This document shows positions 1 through 7,709 of a stretch of 64,000 bases of DNA, piece after piece; the stretch's first letter is position 1, and each line of letters begins with the position of its first letter. Source of the DNA: Phormidesmis sp963710175 (GTDB lineage: Bacteria; Cyanobacteriota; Cyanobacteriia; Phormidesmidales; Phormidesmidaceae). The notes below the pieces were generated by a model, which was not told where the DNA came from, did not search any database, and saw nothing but the letters and a program-made list of their open reading frames with translations. Made by a program: the position numbers and the translations under genes. Location: contig CAVPZC010000001.1 of NCBI GenBank assembly GCA_963710175.1, positions 558,001-622,000 on the forward strand, written 5' to 3'.

Positions 1-357
1 ACCATGAACAACTAGATCTATATCTCTGGTGTCGTTATCACCACCCGTCAGTAAAACATACTCTCCGGGTGTGACGTAAATGCTTAAAGTCTCCGATTCT
101 CCTGAGCTTAGAGAGCCGTCCCAATTAGGGACATTGTCCAAGTTATAAATTTCAAAACCTTCGCTGGCAAGTCTATCTCCCATATTTCTATAGGCTTCAG
201 TTGTGTAAGAGCGCTGCGCCAGCACGGTATTGTATTCGGCTGTATTGGAACTCAAGCTGTCTGAAGAATCTGCGGCAAAGGCATTCGAGGGGGAAAGCAT
301 CATCAGTCCCGCAAAAGAGAAGCCAGCCAGCTGACGAAGATTGTTGAGAAGTGACAT
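1..357 (-). CDS. Secreted protein of unknown function, 3' end outside window
   Basis: Reading leftward from an ATG at 357 there is an open frame of 119 codons that runs off the window edge. The N-terminus is a typical signal peptide: a short polar/basic start (MSLLNNLRQ), a hydrophobic core, then an SNAFA-A cleavage motif around residue 29. The mature part contains NMGDRLASEGFEIYN, then a YVTPGEYVLLTGGDND segment followed by TRDIDLVV. A GGDND...DIDL pattern is seen in small secreted, beta-rich cyanobacterial proteins. I do not recognise a named family and no function is assigned. The frame is favoured over an overlapping 67-codon frame on the same strand because of the signal peptide and the longer uninterrupted reading. 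Confidence 0.7.
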   Translation of the reverse strand, partial: MSLLNNLRQLAGFSFAGLMMLSPSNAFAADSSDSLSSNTAEYNTVLAQRSYTTEAYRNMGDRLASEGFEIYNLDNVPNWDGSLSSGESETLSIYVTPGEYVLLTGGDNDTRDIDLVVHG

Positions 358-584
358 AATTAATGGCCTGAAATAGTTGCAGAAAATTGGTTATAAGCAA
401 CCTGATTCATGCCTTAATTAACACAAAAGATATAAAGTAAATACCCGGACAGTGCGAAGTTTCTTTAGGTATGGAGGACTGGGTGAGCAGCTCTAATTCT
501 GCTGGCCTCCTGCCCATCGGCTCAAAGACCAAAACCGAAATAGGGACAGCTTACTGTCTAAAAGTTCATCAAACTACGTAAAAG

Positions 585-800
585 AACGTGAGTTCGGGTT
601 GAGAGATCCTGTAGTCATCAAGCCTGAAGTGAATCCCCTCCCGCCCTGCGGGGTGCCCGCAGGGCGGGAGGGGTCGGCAGCTCGTGCTACAAGCCGAAAC
701 CCACCCCTGCGCCTCCCAAGAGGGGTTTTGCCTCGGGAGAGGCGGCTAGGGTTACTGTCTGACCAATGTTTCAGGTAATTGCTTATCCCGAACTCACGTT
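585..800. mobile_element. MITE-like element, 216 bp, 14-bp perfect terminal inverted repeats, AAAAG target duplication
   Basis: The ends are AACGTGAGTTCGGG (585-598) and its exact reverse complement CCCGAACTCACGTT (787-800), with partial matching continuing a few bases inward. AAAAG flanks both sides (580-584 and 801-805), consistent with a 5-bp target-site duplication. Removing the element and one AAAAG rebuilds the sequence seen in the neighbouring intact 38-bp repeat, which is a built-in empty-site comparison. There is no transposase frame inside. A strong GC-rich hairpin occupies the centre. It is most likely a non-autonomous element moved by an IS transposase elsewhere in the genome; the IS family was not identified. 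Confidence 0.8.
635..673. repeat. Perfect 18-bp inverted repeat with 3-nt loop
   Basis: The arms CCCCTCCCGCCCTGCGGG (635-652) and CCCGCAGGGCGGGAGGGG (656-673) are exact reverse complements around a GTG loop. It sits inside the 216-bp MITE-like element and is far more GC-rich than its surroundings. No T-run follows on either strand, so it does not look like an ordinary terminator. Confidence 0.9.
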
Positions 801-1140
801 AAAAGAAGCCGATATTTCAAAAGTTCATCAAACTACGTAAAAGAAGCCGATATTTCCATATTTGTGAGGAAACGTCAGCTTTTTGTCAAGACAGAATCTT
901 TAATTCTTTTGTAGAAAACTATGAACTTTCTTAAAAATCCCTGCAATCCATATAAATTCAAGGTTTTATCTGTTCAGATGGACCAAGTACCCCTTAGAAT
1001 GGTGCAGTAAAAATCATGAGGTTTCGGGGGTTTCAGCGATTGCTGTGCTACTCTCCTCATACAAACTTTAAATTTTGCCATCGGGCAATGTGTAGTCCGC
1101 GTCGATCAAAGTAATCCAATCATCCGCCAAGGAGATAAGC

Positions 1141-1425
1141 ATGAATAAAGGTGAACTCGTCGATACAGTTGCAGAAAAGTCATCCGTGACTAAAAAGCAG
1201 GCTGACGCAGTCATTTCAGCGGCTGTAGAGTCCATTATGGAAGCCGTATCTAAAGGTGAGAAGGTGACGCTAGTTGGCTTTGGGTCATTTGAGCCACGGG
1301 CCCGTAAAGAGCGCGAAGGCCGCAATCCTAAGACTGGCGATACCATGGTCATTCCAGCGACTACGGTGCCTGCTTTCTCCGCAGGTAAGCAGTTTAAGGA
1401 GATGGTGGCAGGTAAAAAGAAGTAA
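1141..1425 (+). CDS. hup: DNA-binding protein HU
   Basis: This is a 94-residue histone-like protein, the usual HU length. It begins MNKGELVDTVAEKSSVTKKQ and contains the conserved GFGSFEPRARKEREGRNPKTG beta-arm region, which inserts into the DNA minor groove, then an amphipathic C-terminal helix ending in KKK. HU forms dimers that bend and compact DNA in the nucleoid. A good Shine-Dalgarno (AAGGAG, about 1129-1134) precedes the ATG by a proper distance. The long AT-rich upstream region probably carries the promoter. cobD follows 23 bp downstream on the same strand, so some read-through is possible. Confidence 0.97.
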   Translation: MNKGELVDTVAEKSSVTKKQADAVISAAVESIMEAVSKGEKVTLVGFGSFEPRARKEREGRNPKTGDTMVIPATTVPAFSAGKQFKEMVAGKKK

Positions 1426-1448
1426 GCTTTCTTAACCGAGATGACTTT

Positions 1449-2552
1449 ATGTCTAGACCGGTTCACGGGGGGAATTTGGCTTGGGCCGCTCGGCTCGCAC
1501 AGTGTACTCCTGCTGAATTGCTAGATTTTTCAGCTAGTATTAGTCCGCTCGGGCCGCCTCGCTCTGTCAGTGAGGCGATTCGGGCGGCTTTTTCGTCTGT
1601 GGTGGCTTACCCCGATCCGGACTATGGGGAGTTGAGGGGGGCGATCGCACATCACCACCACCTCTCTCCAGACTGCGTACTGCCCGGCAACGGTGCGGCT
1701 GAGCTGCTGACTTGGGCAGCTCGTGACTTAGCTAACTTACCGGGTGGCTGCTGGCGTCTAACACCCACTTTTAGCGATTACGACCGGGCGCTTGGGGCGT
1801 TTGGCTGCGAACCGATTGACCTGCCTTTGTTAGATTTGCAACAGGGCCGGAATTTTAATGATTGGGAAAAGGCACTGCTGCAAATTGACCTCAGCCAGTG
1901 CGGTCTCCTGCTGAATAATCCTCATAATCCGACCGGTATGCTCTTTACCCGATCAAGGCTGTGGCCTTTGCTTTCGCAGTTTGGGCTGGTCGTCGTCGAT
2001 GAAGCCTTTATGGATTTCTTGCCGCCTGCGCGATCGCAGAGCGTGATTAACTGGGTGAGCGAGCTGCCAAATCTGGTGGTGATTCGCTCTTTGACTAAGT
2101 TTTACAGTATGCCGGGGGTGCGTTTGGGGTATGCGATCGCATACCCCAAAACCCTTCAGCGCTGGCATACCTGGCGCGATCCCTGGCCTGTGAACGTGTT
2201 GGCAGCAGCAGCGGGCACAGCGGCTATCCAAGACACCGATTTCCAGCGGTTCACCTGGGACTGGCTGGCAGTGGCCAATGTTCAGCTCTACGAAGGGCTA
2301 TCTAGTCTGCCAGGACTGAGTCCGCTGCCGGGCTGTGTGAACTTTTTGTTGGTCGCCTGTGAGGTGTCGGCAACGGCACTACAAACCGAGCTGCTTCAGC
2401 GTCATCAAATTTATATTCGGGACTGTATGAGTTTTGCGGAGCTGGGCGATCGCTATTTTCGCGTTGCCGTCAAAACCGCAGCAGATAATCAGCGACTGCT
2501 CGACGCCATAGCCGATGTGCTGCCCGATTTGGAAGTCGTTCATGCCTGCTGA
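1449..2552 (+). CDS. cobD: Threonine-phosphate decarboxylase-like PLP enzyme (cobalamin pathway)
   Basis: This 367-residue class-I aminotransferase fold protein starts MSRPVHGGNLAWAARLAQ. The N-terminal HGGN and the ILDFSASISPLGPP-like segment are typical of CobD/CobC enzymes. These make aminopropanol phosphate from threonine phosphate for the lower nucleotide loop of cobalamin. Visible PLP features are the LLNNPHNPTG motif (about residues 155-164), VVDEAFMDF (about 182-190), and the Schiff-base lysine in SLTKFYSMPGVRLGY (about 213-227). HisC-type histidinol-phosphate aminotransferases are the nearest alternative, but the start region fits CobD better. The 3' end overlaps the next gene by 11 nt. 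Other cobalamin genes (cobM, cobI) lie elsewhere in the window. Confidence 0.85.
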   Translation: MSRPVHGGNLAWAARLAQCTPAELLDFSASISPLGPPRSVSEAIRAAFSSVVAYPDPDYGELRGAIAHHHHLSPDCVLPGNGAAELLTWAARDLANLPGGCWRLTPTFSDYDRALGAFGCEPIDLPLLDLQQGRNFNDWEKALLQIDLSQCGLLLNNPHNPTGMLFTRSRLWPLLSQFGLVVVDEAFMDFLPPARSQSVINWVSELPNLVVIRSLTKFYSMPGVRLGYAIAYPKTLQRWHTWRDPWPVNVLAAAAGTAAIQDTDFQRFTWDWLAVANVQLYEGLSSLPGLSPLPGCVNFLLVACEVSATALQTELLQRHQIYIRDCMSFAELGDRYFRVAVKTAADNQRLLDAIADVLPDLEVVHAC

Positions 2553-3864
2553 TTATGACCTAGTGATCTTAGGCGGCACGACTGAAGGCCGAATAGCGGC
2601 GCTGACGGCGGTGGGCTACGGGGCTCGGGTGGCACTGGTAGAACCCCCTGGATTGTTTGCTCAAAGGCAGCAAGAACGTTTTTTGCTCCAGGGCTTACAG
2701 CAGCTAGGAGAAAGTGCTCAGCGGCAGGCTGTTAGCGCGTATTTTGGGCAGTCTGGCGCACTCCCTAGTCTGAACTGGCCGGCGCTGCTAGACTGGAGTG
2801 CGATCGCCGCTCAAACTCAGTCAGCAGAGCGATCGCCAGCCGTCATGAGTGCCAGCGGTGTGGATGTCATCCGAGAGAGGTATCGACGGCTATCGCGCCA
2901 GCTAGTGGTGACGACGGCCCACAGGCGACTGAGCACGCGGGCAGTTTTGATCGCGGCTGGAACGATGCCAGTGGCGCTAGAACTTCTGCTCAGGCTGAGG
3001 GCGCTGCCTGAAACCGTGAAAATTGTTGGTGGCTCTCCCCGAACGATTCTGTGGGCAGAGGCTTTCTGCTCGCTGGGCACTCGGGTAACGTTGGTAGCTG
3101 AGCGGTTTTTGCCCAGTGTAGATGGAGATATTCGGCGGTTGGTGCGATCGCAGCTGATCGCATCGGGCGCAATGCTCTACCAATTCGATGATCAGCAGAC
3201 AGCCTCTAGCTGTACATTGGCGCTGGAGCCTTATCGAGCAGCCATAGCTTTGCCGAGTTTTGTTTATAGCCGACCCAGAGCACGTCCTTTGAAGGTCAAC
3301 CGTCAGTTACAGACAGCTCATCCTCGCGTGTTTGTCTGTGGTCCTGTATTGGGGGGTGCGATGGATGAGGCGATCGCTGAGTACGAGGCAAAATTAGCGG
3401 TACGGAATGCGCTGTTTGTGCCTGGTTGCCGGGTGGACTATGGAGCGATCGCTCAAGGACATCACCGATTTGCTAGCGCAGGTCTGACTCAGAGCCAGGC
3501 ACAGCAGCGCTACGGCGGCGCAACTCAAATATGGACGGCTAGCAGCGCCAACAGCACCGATTTGAGCCAGACCGATCCTTACCCTCTCTATTGCAAACTT
3601 GTCTGTGACAACCAACGGCTGTTAGGCATCCATCTTCTCGGCTCTGGGGCCAGTGAGCTGATCTACCTGTTGACCTCCCTGATTGGTAAACCAGTCGAAG
3701 TGTTGACAGATGCTGGTCGCTTTCCTTCTTCTCCTCAAACCGCTCAAAATCTGGCAGATTTGGTTTGCTCAGCCGCTAGCCAGTCACAACAATCTCGCTG
3801 GCAGATCGGACACTGGCGGCGAGACTGGGCCGAAAACTGGTTCAACTGGCGGCGCAGCCGTTAA
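2542..3864 (+). CDS. FAD/NAD(P)-dependent oxidoreductase, dihydrolipoamide-dehydrogenase-like, lacking the redox disulfide
   Basis: The 440-residue reading from the ATG at 2542 begins MPADYDLVILGGTTEGRIAA, a Rossmann FAD-binding motif. A GTG/ATG further upstream would add nine residues deep inside cobD and looks less likely. A second dinucleotide-binding motif is around KIVGGSPRTILWAEAF. The FAD-contacting region VFVCGPVLGGAMDEAIAEYEAKLAV resembles the GD..G..MLAH.A segment of lipoamide dehydrogenases and mercuric reductases. The usual GGTC(x4)C active-site disulfide near residue 45 is absent, and the C-terminal His-x4-Glu pair is not recognisable. The fold is therefore clear but the chemistry is not that of Lpd. 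Translation is probably coupled to cobD through the 11-nt overlap. Substrate unknown. Confidence 0.8.
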   Translation: MPADYDLVILGGTTEGRIAALTAVGYGARVALVEPPGLFAQRQQERFLLQGLQQLGESAQRQAVSAYFGQSGALPSLNWPALLDWSAIAAQTQSAERSPAVMSASGVDVIRERYRRLSRQLVVTTAHRRLSTRAVLIAAGTMPVALELLLRLRALPETVKIVGGSPRTILWAEAFCSLGTRVTLVAERFLPSVDGDIRRLVRSQLIASGAMLYQFDDQQTASSCTLALEPYRAAIALPSFVYSRPRARPLKVNRQLQTAHPRVFVCGPVLGGAMDEAIAEYEAKLAVRNALFVPGCRVDYGAIAQGHHRFASAGLTQSQAQQRYGGATQIWTASSANSTDLSQTDPYPLYCKLVCDNQRLLGIHLLGSGASELIYLLTSLIGKPVEVLTDAGRFPSSPQTAQNLADLVCSAASQSQQSRWQIGHWRRDWAENWFNWRRSR

Positions 3865-4049
3865 CCTGCTCTTTTGATTTGATACTAGATCACCACGTCA
3901 GAAAACTAGGCATTGCCTCTAATCACTTTAACTTCGACCCTGTTGTTTGTTGAAAAAGTTGCCCCTGTATTCGTAGCTTGCTATGTGAGCAACCGAAAAA
4001 ACGAAGCGAGCTTTGCAATCAGCAATTCCAAATTCTAACTATGACTCCT

Positions 4050-4121
4050 GTCGAGTTGCCTGTTGTCATATAACGGTTTCAGCCGACAAAAGTGTCCTAA
4101 GCAACTTGACAGGAGCTATAG
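4050..4121. repeat. 72-bp dispersed palindromic repeat, copy 1
   Basis: The sequence from GTCGAGTTGCC to GAGCTATAG matches 58861-58932 over 72 bp with about six substitutions and no gaps. Its outer parts are inverted: CTGTCGAGTTGC near the left end pairs with GCAACTTGACAG near the right end (one mismatch). A transcript would form a stem with a roughly 40-nt loop. Both copies are in the same orientation in this window. It is a candidate small interspersed repeat or REP/MITE-type family. Confidence 0.8.
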
Positions 4122-4139
4122 AGGGTTGAGTGCCGTCAA

Positions 4140-4181
4140 AACCAGCCATCGTTCAAGCGTAACCAGCTATCGTTCGAGCGA
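4140..4181. repeat. Two 21-bp imperfect tandem units
   Basis: AACCAGCCATCGTTCAAGCG and AACCAGCTATCGTTCGAGCG lie head to tail with two differences. They sit just right of the dispersed 72-bp repeat. Role unknown. Confidence 0.6.
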
Positions 4182-4295
4182 AATGAGCAGTTGTGCAAAC
4201 AAAGCCAGGAATTCAGACAGGTAGAAGGCGCGATCGCCAACCCAATCGCTCCTCAGGAGAGAGGATTAGTCTCTGCGTGTGATAGCGCACCCACT

Positions 4296-5201
4296 TTAAG
4301 GCAGGGCTGAGCACACCTCAGTGAGGGTTTCGAGCAGCGCATAAACGGCAGGCGGCTGAAGCGCTTCAGCAAGCATAGCAACGCCCACCTGACGCTCTAG
4401 CGGAACTGGCAAAGGATAGACCTGCACCCCCTCAGGAATCGGTTCAGCCGCTAGCCGAGGCAAAATAGTGCCGCCCACTCCCTGAGCAACCAGCCTGACA
4501 ATAGTAGCGTCGGTCTTTACCTCATTGATCACCTTCAGCCGGTAGCCCAATCCATTGATATGCCGGTAAACCGGACGCATCATAATGTAATCGACGGGCG
4601 GCATAATCAGCGGCTGCTCGGCCAGCACCGGCCAGGTAAGCGCGTCGCTCTCCAGCGCGAAATCAGGCGGCAAAAGCACGATAAATTCGTCTCGCAGCAG
4701 TTCCCAGGCTGACAGGTCTTTGCCAGCAGGCAGCACCGTAATGCCAATATCGGCGCGGCCCTCCCTGAGCGACTGCTCAACTTGAGTGTAATCTTCGTGC
4801 TCAGATAGGTTGAGCCGGATGCCTGGAAAGCGCTGATGGAATTGGGCGATCGCCTCAGGCAAAATATGTGTGGCAATGCTGCGAAAGCTGGCAACGCGCA
4901 CCTGCCCTTTCTCCAAGCCCTTAGCGATCGCCGCCTCTTGCAAAATATCTTGCGTATGCTCCACAATCACGCGGGCATGGGTCAGCACGCGATCACCTAC
5001 AGGCGTCAACCGCGCCCCGTAGCGCCCCCGCGAAAACAGGACAATGCCCAGGTAGTTTTCTAGAGAAGCGATCGCATGGCTCACTGCCGACTGCGAAATG
5101 CCCAGCTCTAGCGCCGCCTCACTAAAATTTTGCCGATCTGCGACGACCGCTAAAATCTGTAGCTGCGAAAGCTTAATGCGATTTTGAGAAGTCTCTTTCA
5201 T
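4296..5201 (-). CDS. LysR-family transcriptional regulator
   Basis: This 301-residue protein has an N-terminal winged helix-turn-helix: LSQLQILAVVADRQNFSEAA followed by LGISQSAVSHAIASLENYLG and LFSRGRYGARLTPVGDRVL (residues about 12-70). A linker helix and a periplasmic-binding-protein-like effector domain follow. The effector domain runs from about GQVRVASFRSIATHILP to the end and includes GRADIGITVLPAG. This is standard LysR length and architecture. Its target and ligand cannot be read from sequence. It is not adjacent to the carbon-concentrating genes, so calling it CcmR/CmpR would be a guess. Four imperfect repeats with a GTGCC core lie just upstream of the start and could be an operator. 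Confidence 0.9.
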   Translation of the reverse strand: MKETSQNRIKLSQLQILAVVADRQNFSEAALELGISQSAVSHAIASLENYLGIVLFSRGRYGARLTPVGDRVLTHARVIVEHTQDILQEAAIAKGLEKGQVRVASFRSIATHILPEAIAQFHQRFPGIRLNLSEHEDYTQVEQSLREGRADIGITVLPAGKDLSAWELLRDEFIVLLPPDFALESDALTWPVLAEQPLIMPPVDYIMMRPVYRHINGLGYRLKVINEVKTDATIVRLVAQGVGGTILPRLAAEPIPEGVQVYPLPVPLERQVGVAMLAEALQPPAVYALLETLTEVCSALP

Positions 5202-5215
5202 ACCCGGCCCCTTTA

Positions 5216-5267
5216 CCAGTGCCCCTCTACTCGGTGCCCATCTTCGGTGCCCCGCTACCGGTGCCTA
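5216..5267. repeat. Four imperfect tandem units with a GTGCC core, period 13-15 bp
   Basis: GTGCC occurs at 5219, 5234, 5247 and 5261 within similar contexts (CGGTGCCC). The array fills the space between the LysR start codon (5201) and the 3' end of the P-ATPase pseudogene. It could be an autoregulatory operator of the LysR gene or simple slippage-generated sequence. Confidence 0.5.
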
Positions 5268-6120
5268 GTCTACTCTCAAAATTCGGCCCGCATTGAGAAT
5301 GGCCAACAGCGCCACGCCCACATCGGCAAACACAGCCGCCCACAGAGAAGCCAGACCAATAGCCCCCAGCGCCACAAACAAGGCTTTGACCGTCATTGAT
5401 AGAATAATGTTTTGCCAGACAATGCGTAGCGTGCGATGGGCCAGCGCGATCACTTCTGCCACCTTAGCAGGCGCATCGGTCATAATCACTACGTCAGCCG
5501 TTTCGATGGCCACATCAGATCCCAATCTGCCCATAGCGATGCCCACATCAGCTCTGGCAATCACTGACGCGTCCCCGTCTACCGTGCACATCGTGAGGAA
5601 TGTTTTCTCGGTGCAGCCGCCAGTCGTTACCCGCCAGCACAGTGCGTCCGTCAATATGAGCGCGAATGCCATGTCTGGTAATTTCTTCATAGTCTCGCAC
5701 GCCAGCCTCTTCCACCGGCTGCGCGTGCGCCTGCCCAATCGACTGCGGCACCTTCTCACCGGGCCGCACCAAAATCCACATCGCCTACCCCGACCGTTTC
5801 TGAGGCCACTGCACGAATATCGACATCGCCTTTCAGGCTGGCAGTATCAGGGCGCACCTATAGCAGGGCTTTAATCGAGCGGCGTGATCGCCCCACCGAA
5901 TGCCTCTGAAACAGCTCCCTTACGTGAAAGAACAGCATCACCGCCACGGCTTCTGGTAGTTCATGAATGGCGATCGCCCCCAAAGTTGCTACCGCCATCA
6001 AAAAGTTCTCATCAAAGATCCGCAATACATACAACAGTTCTCGTGAGCCAAGTCTGACTACCCGCATAAAAACAACAGATGCAACAGTCCACAAATTGCA
6101 GCGAACAGAAGAGATTCGTC
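5265..6120 (-). pseudogene. Decayed Zn/Cd/Co-type P1B ATPase (CadA/ZntA/ZiaA-like)
   Basis: Fragments of one heavy-metal ATPase can be read in order on the minus strand. Near 6118-6060 is a first membrane helix (SLLFAAICGLLHLLFLCG) ending in a stop. At about 6042-5858 is FDENFLMAVATLGAIAIHEL and the VGRSRRSIKALL segment. An in-frame TAG then stands where Glu is expected. VRPDTASLKGDVDIRAVASE continues in the same frame, and a frame change leads to ILVRPGEKVP. The next readable piece is the nucleotide-binding domain (RTVLAGNDWRLHRENIPH), so the CPC and DKTGT regions are missing. After another jump come IARADVGIAMGRLGSD and the final membrane helices ending ILNAGRILRVD. Intact relatives are over 600 residues. 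It is non-functional by nonsense mutation, frameshifts and large deletions. Confidence 0.85.
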
Positions 6121-6187
6121 AATGATCGATGAAGAAACATCTGTCGCCCTCAGAGCACTTTGATTGTACTGGTGTGATGAGCAACTT

Positions 6188-6223
6188 AAAACAAACGCCC
6201 TGTGATTGTCTGCCACAGGGCGT
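6188..6223 (-). terminator. Intrinsic terminator of the DEAD-box helicase gene
   Basis: ACGCCCTGTG (6195-6204) and CACAGGGCGT (6214-6223) form a perfect 10-bp stem with a 9-nt loop. Read on the minus strand the stem is followed by TTTGTTTTAAG. It lies 26 bp past the helicase stop codon. Confidence 0.8.
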
Positions 6224-6248
6224 TGCAGGCTTTAGCGCCGCTCTCTCA

Positions 6249-7643
6249 CTAAGAAGACGAAACGCGATTTTCTTTGGGAGCGGCTTCGTTGTCGCGCAGC
6301 TTGATTGGCTTAGGCTTAGGCTTATCAGCATATTCTTCCGCCCTGAGCTGAGTGGGCCGCGCCTGATCGTAGGCCATCTGGAGCGCCGCCGCCGCAATGG
6401 TGCGAATGTCGTATTCCTCGGCCAGCTGAGACACAATCGGCAAAAAGGAGGCTACCCGCTCGCTGGTAATCGCATTTCGCACTCGGGTCTGTAGCTTTTC
6501 GAGGTGACGCGCAGCAATCTCAGCTTGAGTCGGCACCTTGCAGTATTCCACCGGCTTTTTAAACCGTTTTTCCACCCGGGTAATCTTATACTTTTCTAGC
6601 AGGCCCACTATCGAAACGGCGCGACCCTCTTTTCCAGCGCGGCCAGTTCTACCGATGCGGTGTACATAGCTATCTAAGTTATCTGGCAGTTCGTAGTTGA
6701 TCACGTGGCTAAGGTCGTCGACATGAATGCCTCGTGCCGCAATATCGGTTGCCACTACCCAACGCACCTGCCGCTGCCGAAAACGCTGTAGCAGGCGCTC
6801 TCTCTGAGACTGCGTTAAGTCGCCATGATACTCGTCGGCGCTGTGGCCTGCGGCTTGAAGCTGGCGAGTAAGATCAGCAGCGGTGCGCCGGGTGCGCACG
6901 AAGATGATGGCCGATTCAGGATCTTCTATTTCTAAAATGGGCATCAGCGCTCTAGGCTTGGTCCAGCCTTTGGGCACCACATAGGCAATTTGTTTAATGC
7001 GAGCGGTCGCGGCTTTCTGCGGCTCAACGCTAACCGTCACCGGAGACTTGAGAAAGCGAGCGGCCAGCTTTTGAATTGCTGGATCCATTGTGGCTGAGAA
7101 AAAAGCCGTCTGACGCTCGTCGGGCGTATGCGACAAAATCTTTTCTACATCTTGAATGAAGCCCATATTGAGCATCTCATCGGCTTCATCCAGCACCATT
7201 ACGCCAACTCGATCCAGCAGCAGGCCGCCCCGCTCAATCAGGTCAATTACCCGGCCAGGCGTACCGACAACGACTTGAGACCCTCTTTTCAAACGCTGTA
7301 GCTGCTGCCCAATGGACTGCCCGCCATAAACAGCGGTGACCTTCAGCCGCCGATCTACTGTAAAGCCCTGCATGGCCTGACTCACCTGCATCGCCAGCTC
7401 TCGGGTCGGCGTTAACACCAGCGCCTGCACGTAGCGATTGCTCACATTGACCTGCTCTAAGATGGGCAGCGCAAAGGCCGCTGTTTTTCCCGTTCCCGTC
7501 TGTGCCAGACCAACTGCGTCATGACCCGCAAGCAGATGGGGAATGGTCTGAGCCTGAATTGCTGTCGGCTTAGTAAAGCCCATATCGGTCAAATGTTTGA
7601 CGCGATCAGGCGAGAGTCCTAAATCAGCAAATGAAGAGGTCAT
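6249..7643 (-). CDS. DEAD-box ATP-dependent RNA helicase (CrhR/CshA-like)
   Basis: This 464-residue protein has the full DEAD-box set. It includes the Q motif FTKPTAIQAQTIP, motif I AQTGTGKTAAF (about 49-59), PTRELA (motif Ia), TPGR (Ib), DEAD (VLDEADEML, motif II), SAT (FFSATMDP, III), IIFVRTRRTA (IV), VATDIAARGIHVDDLSHVIN (V) and HRIGRTGRAGKEG (VI). It unwinds RNA duplexes in ribosome assembly or mRNA turnover. In cyanobacteria a close relative (CrhR) responds to redox and cold. The C-terminal extension is short and lysine-rich (KPKPKPIKLRDN). It is transcribed alone with a strong terminator. Whether it is the crhR orthologue or another paralogue needs phylogeny. Confidence 0.95.
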   Translation of the reverse strand: MTSSFADLGLSPDRVKHLTDMGFTKPTAIQAQTIPHLLAGHDAVGLAQTGTGKTAAFALPILEQVNVSNRYVQALVLTPTRELAMQVSQAMQGFTVDRRLKVTAVYGGQSIGQQLQRLKRGSQVVVGTPGRVIDLIERGGLLLDRVGVMVLDEADEMLNMGFIQDVEKILSHTPDERQTAFFSATMDPAIQKLAARFLKSPVTVSVEPQKAATARIKQIAYVVPKGWTKPRALMPILEIEDPESAIIFVRTRRTAADLTRQLQAAGHSADEYHGDLTQSQRERLLQRFRQRQVRWVVATDIAARGIHVDDLSHVINYELPDNLDSYVHRIGRTGRAGKEGRAVSIVGLLEKYKITRVEKRFKKPVEYCKVPTQAEIAARHLEKLQTRVRNAITSERVASFLPIVSQLAEEYDIRTIAAAALQMAYDQARPTQLRAEEYADKPKPKPIKLRDNEAAPKENRVSSS

Positions 7644-7709
7644 GATATTCCTTGAGATGAAATTGAGACGGAGAGGCTAGATGCTTTGTAGCCAGTGTCA
7701 GATAGGGGT

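Larger units (their letters stand above)
560..856. repeat. 38-bp tandem duplication, first copy split by an insertion
   Basis: A 38-bp unit beginning AAAAGTTCATCAAACTACGT and ending GCCGATATTTC is intact at 819-856. An identical copy lies immediately upstream, but it is split into 560-584 (25 bp) and 806-818 (13 bp). The intervening 216 bp (plus a duplicated AAAAG) are the MITE-like element. Rejoining the halves restores a perfect head-to-tail duplication, so the tandem repeat predates the insertion. Confidence 0.85.
3865..4295. other. Intergenic region with a dispersed repeat and a short tandem repeat
   Basis: No convincing coding frame is seen. The region lies between convergent genes. It contains the 72-bp dispersed repeat (4050-4121) and a 21-bp imperfect tandem repeat (4140-4181). 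Confidence 0.6.

Noticed and set aside
197..400. 67-codon minus-strand frame
   Set aside because: It overlaps a longer minus-strand frame from 357 to the window edge that has a clear signal peptide.
5293..5874. 193-codon plus-strand frame
   Set aside because: It is the antisense of the P-ATPase pseudogene, which has recognisable family sequence.
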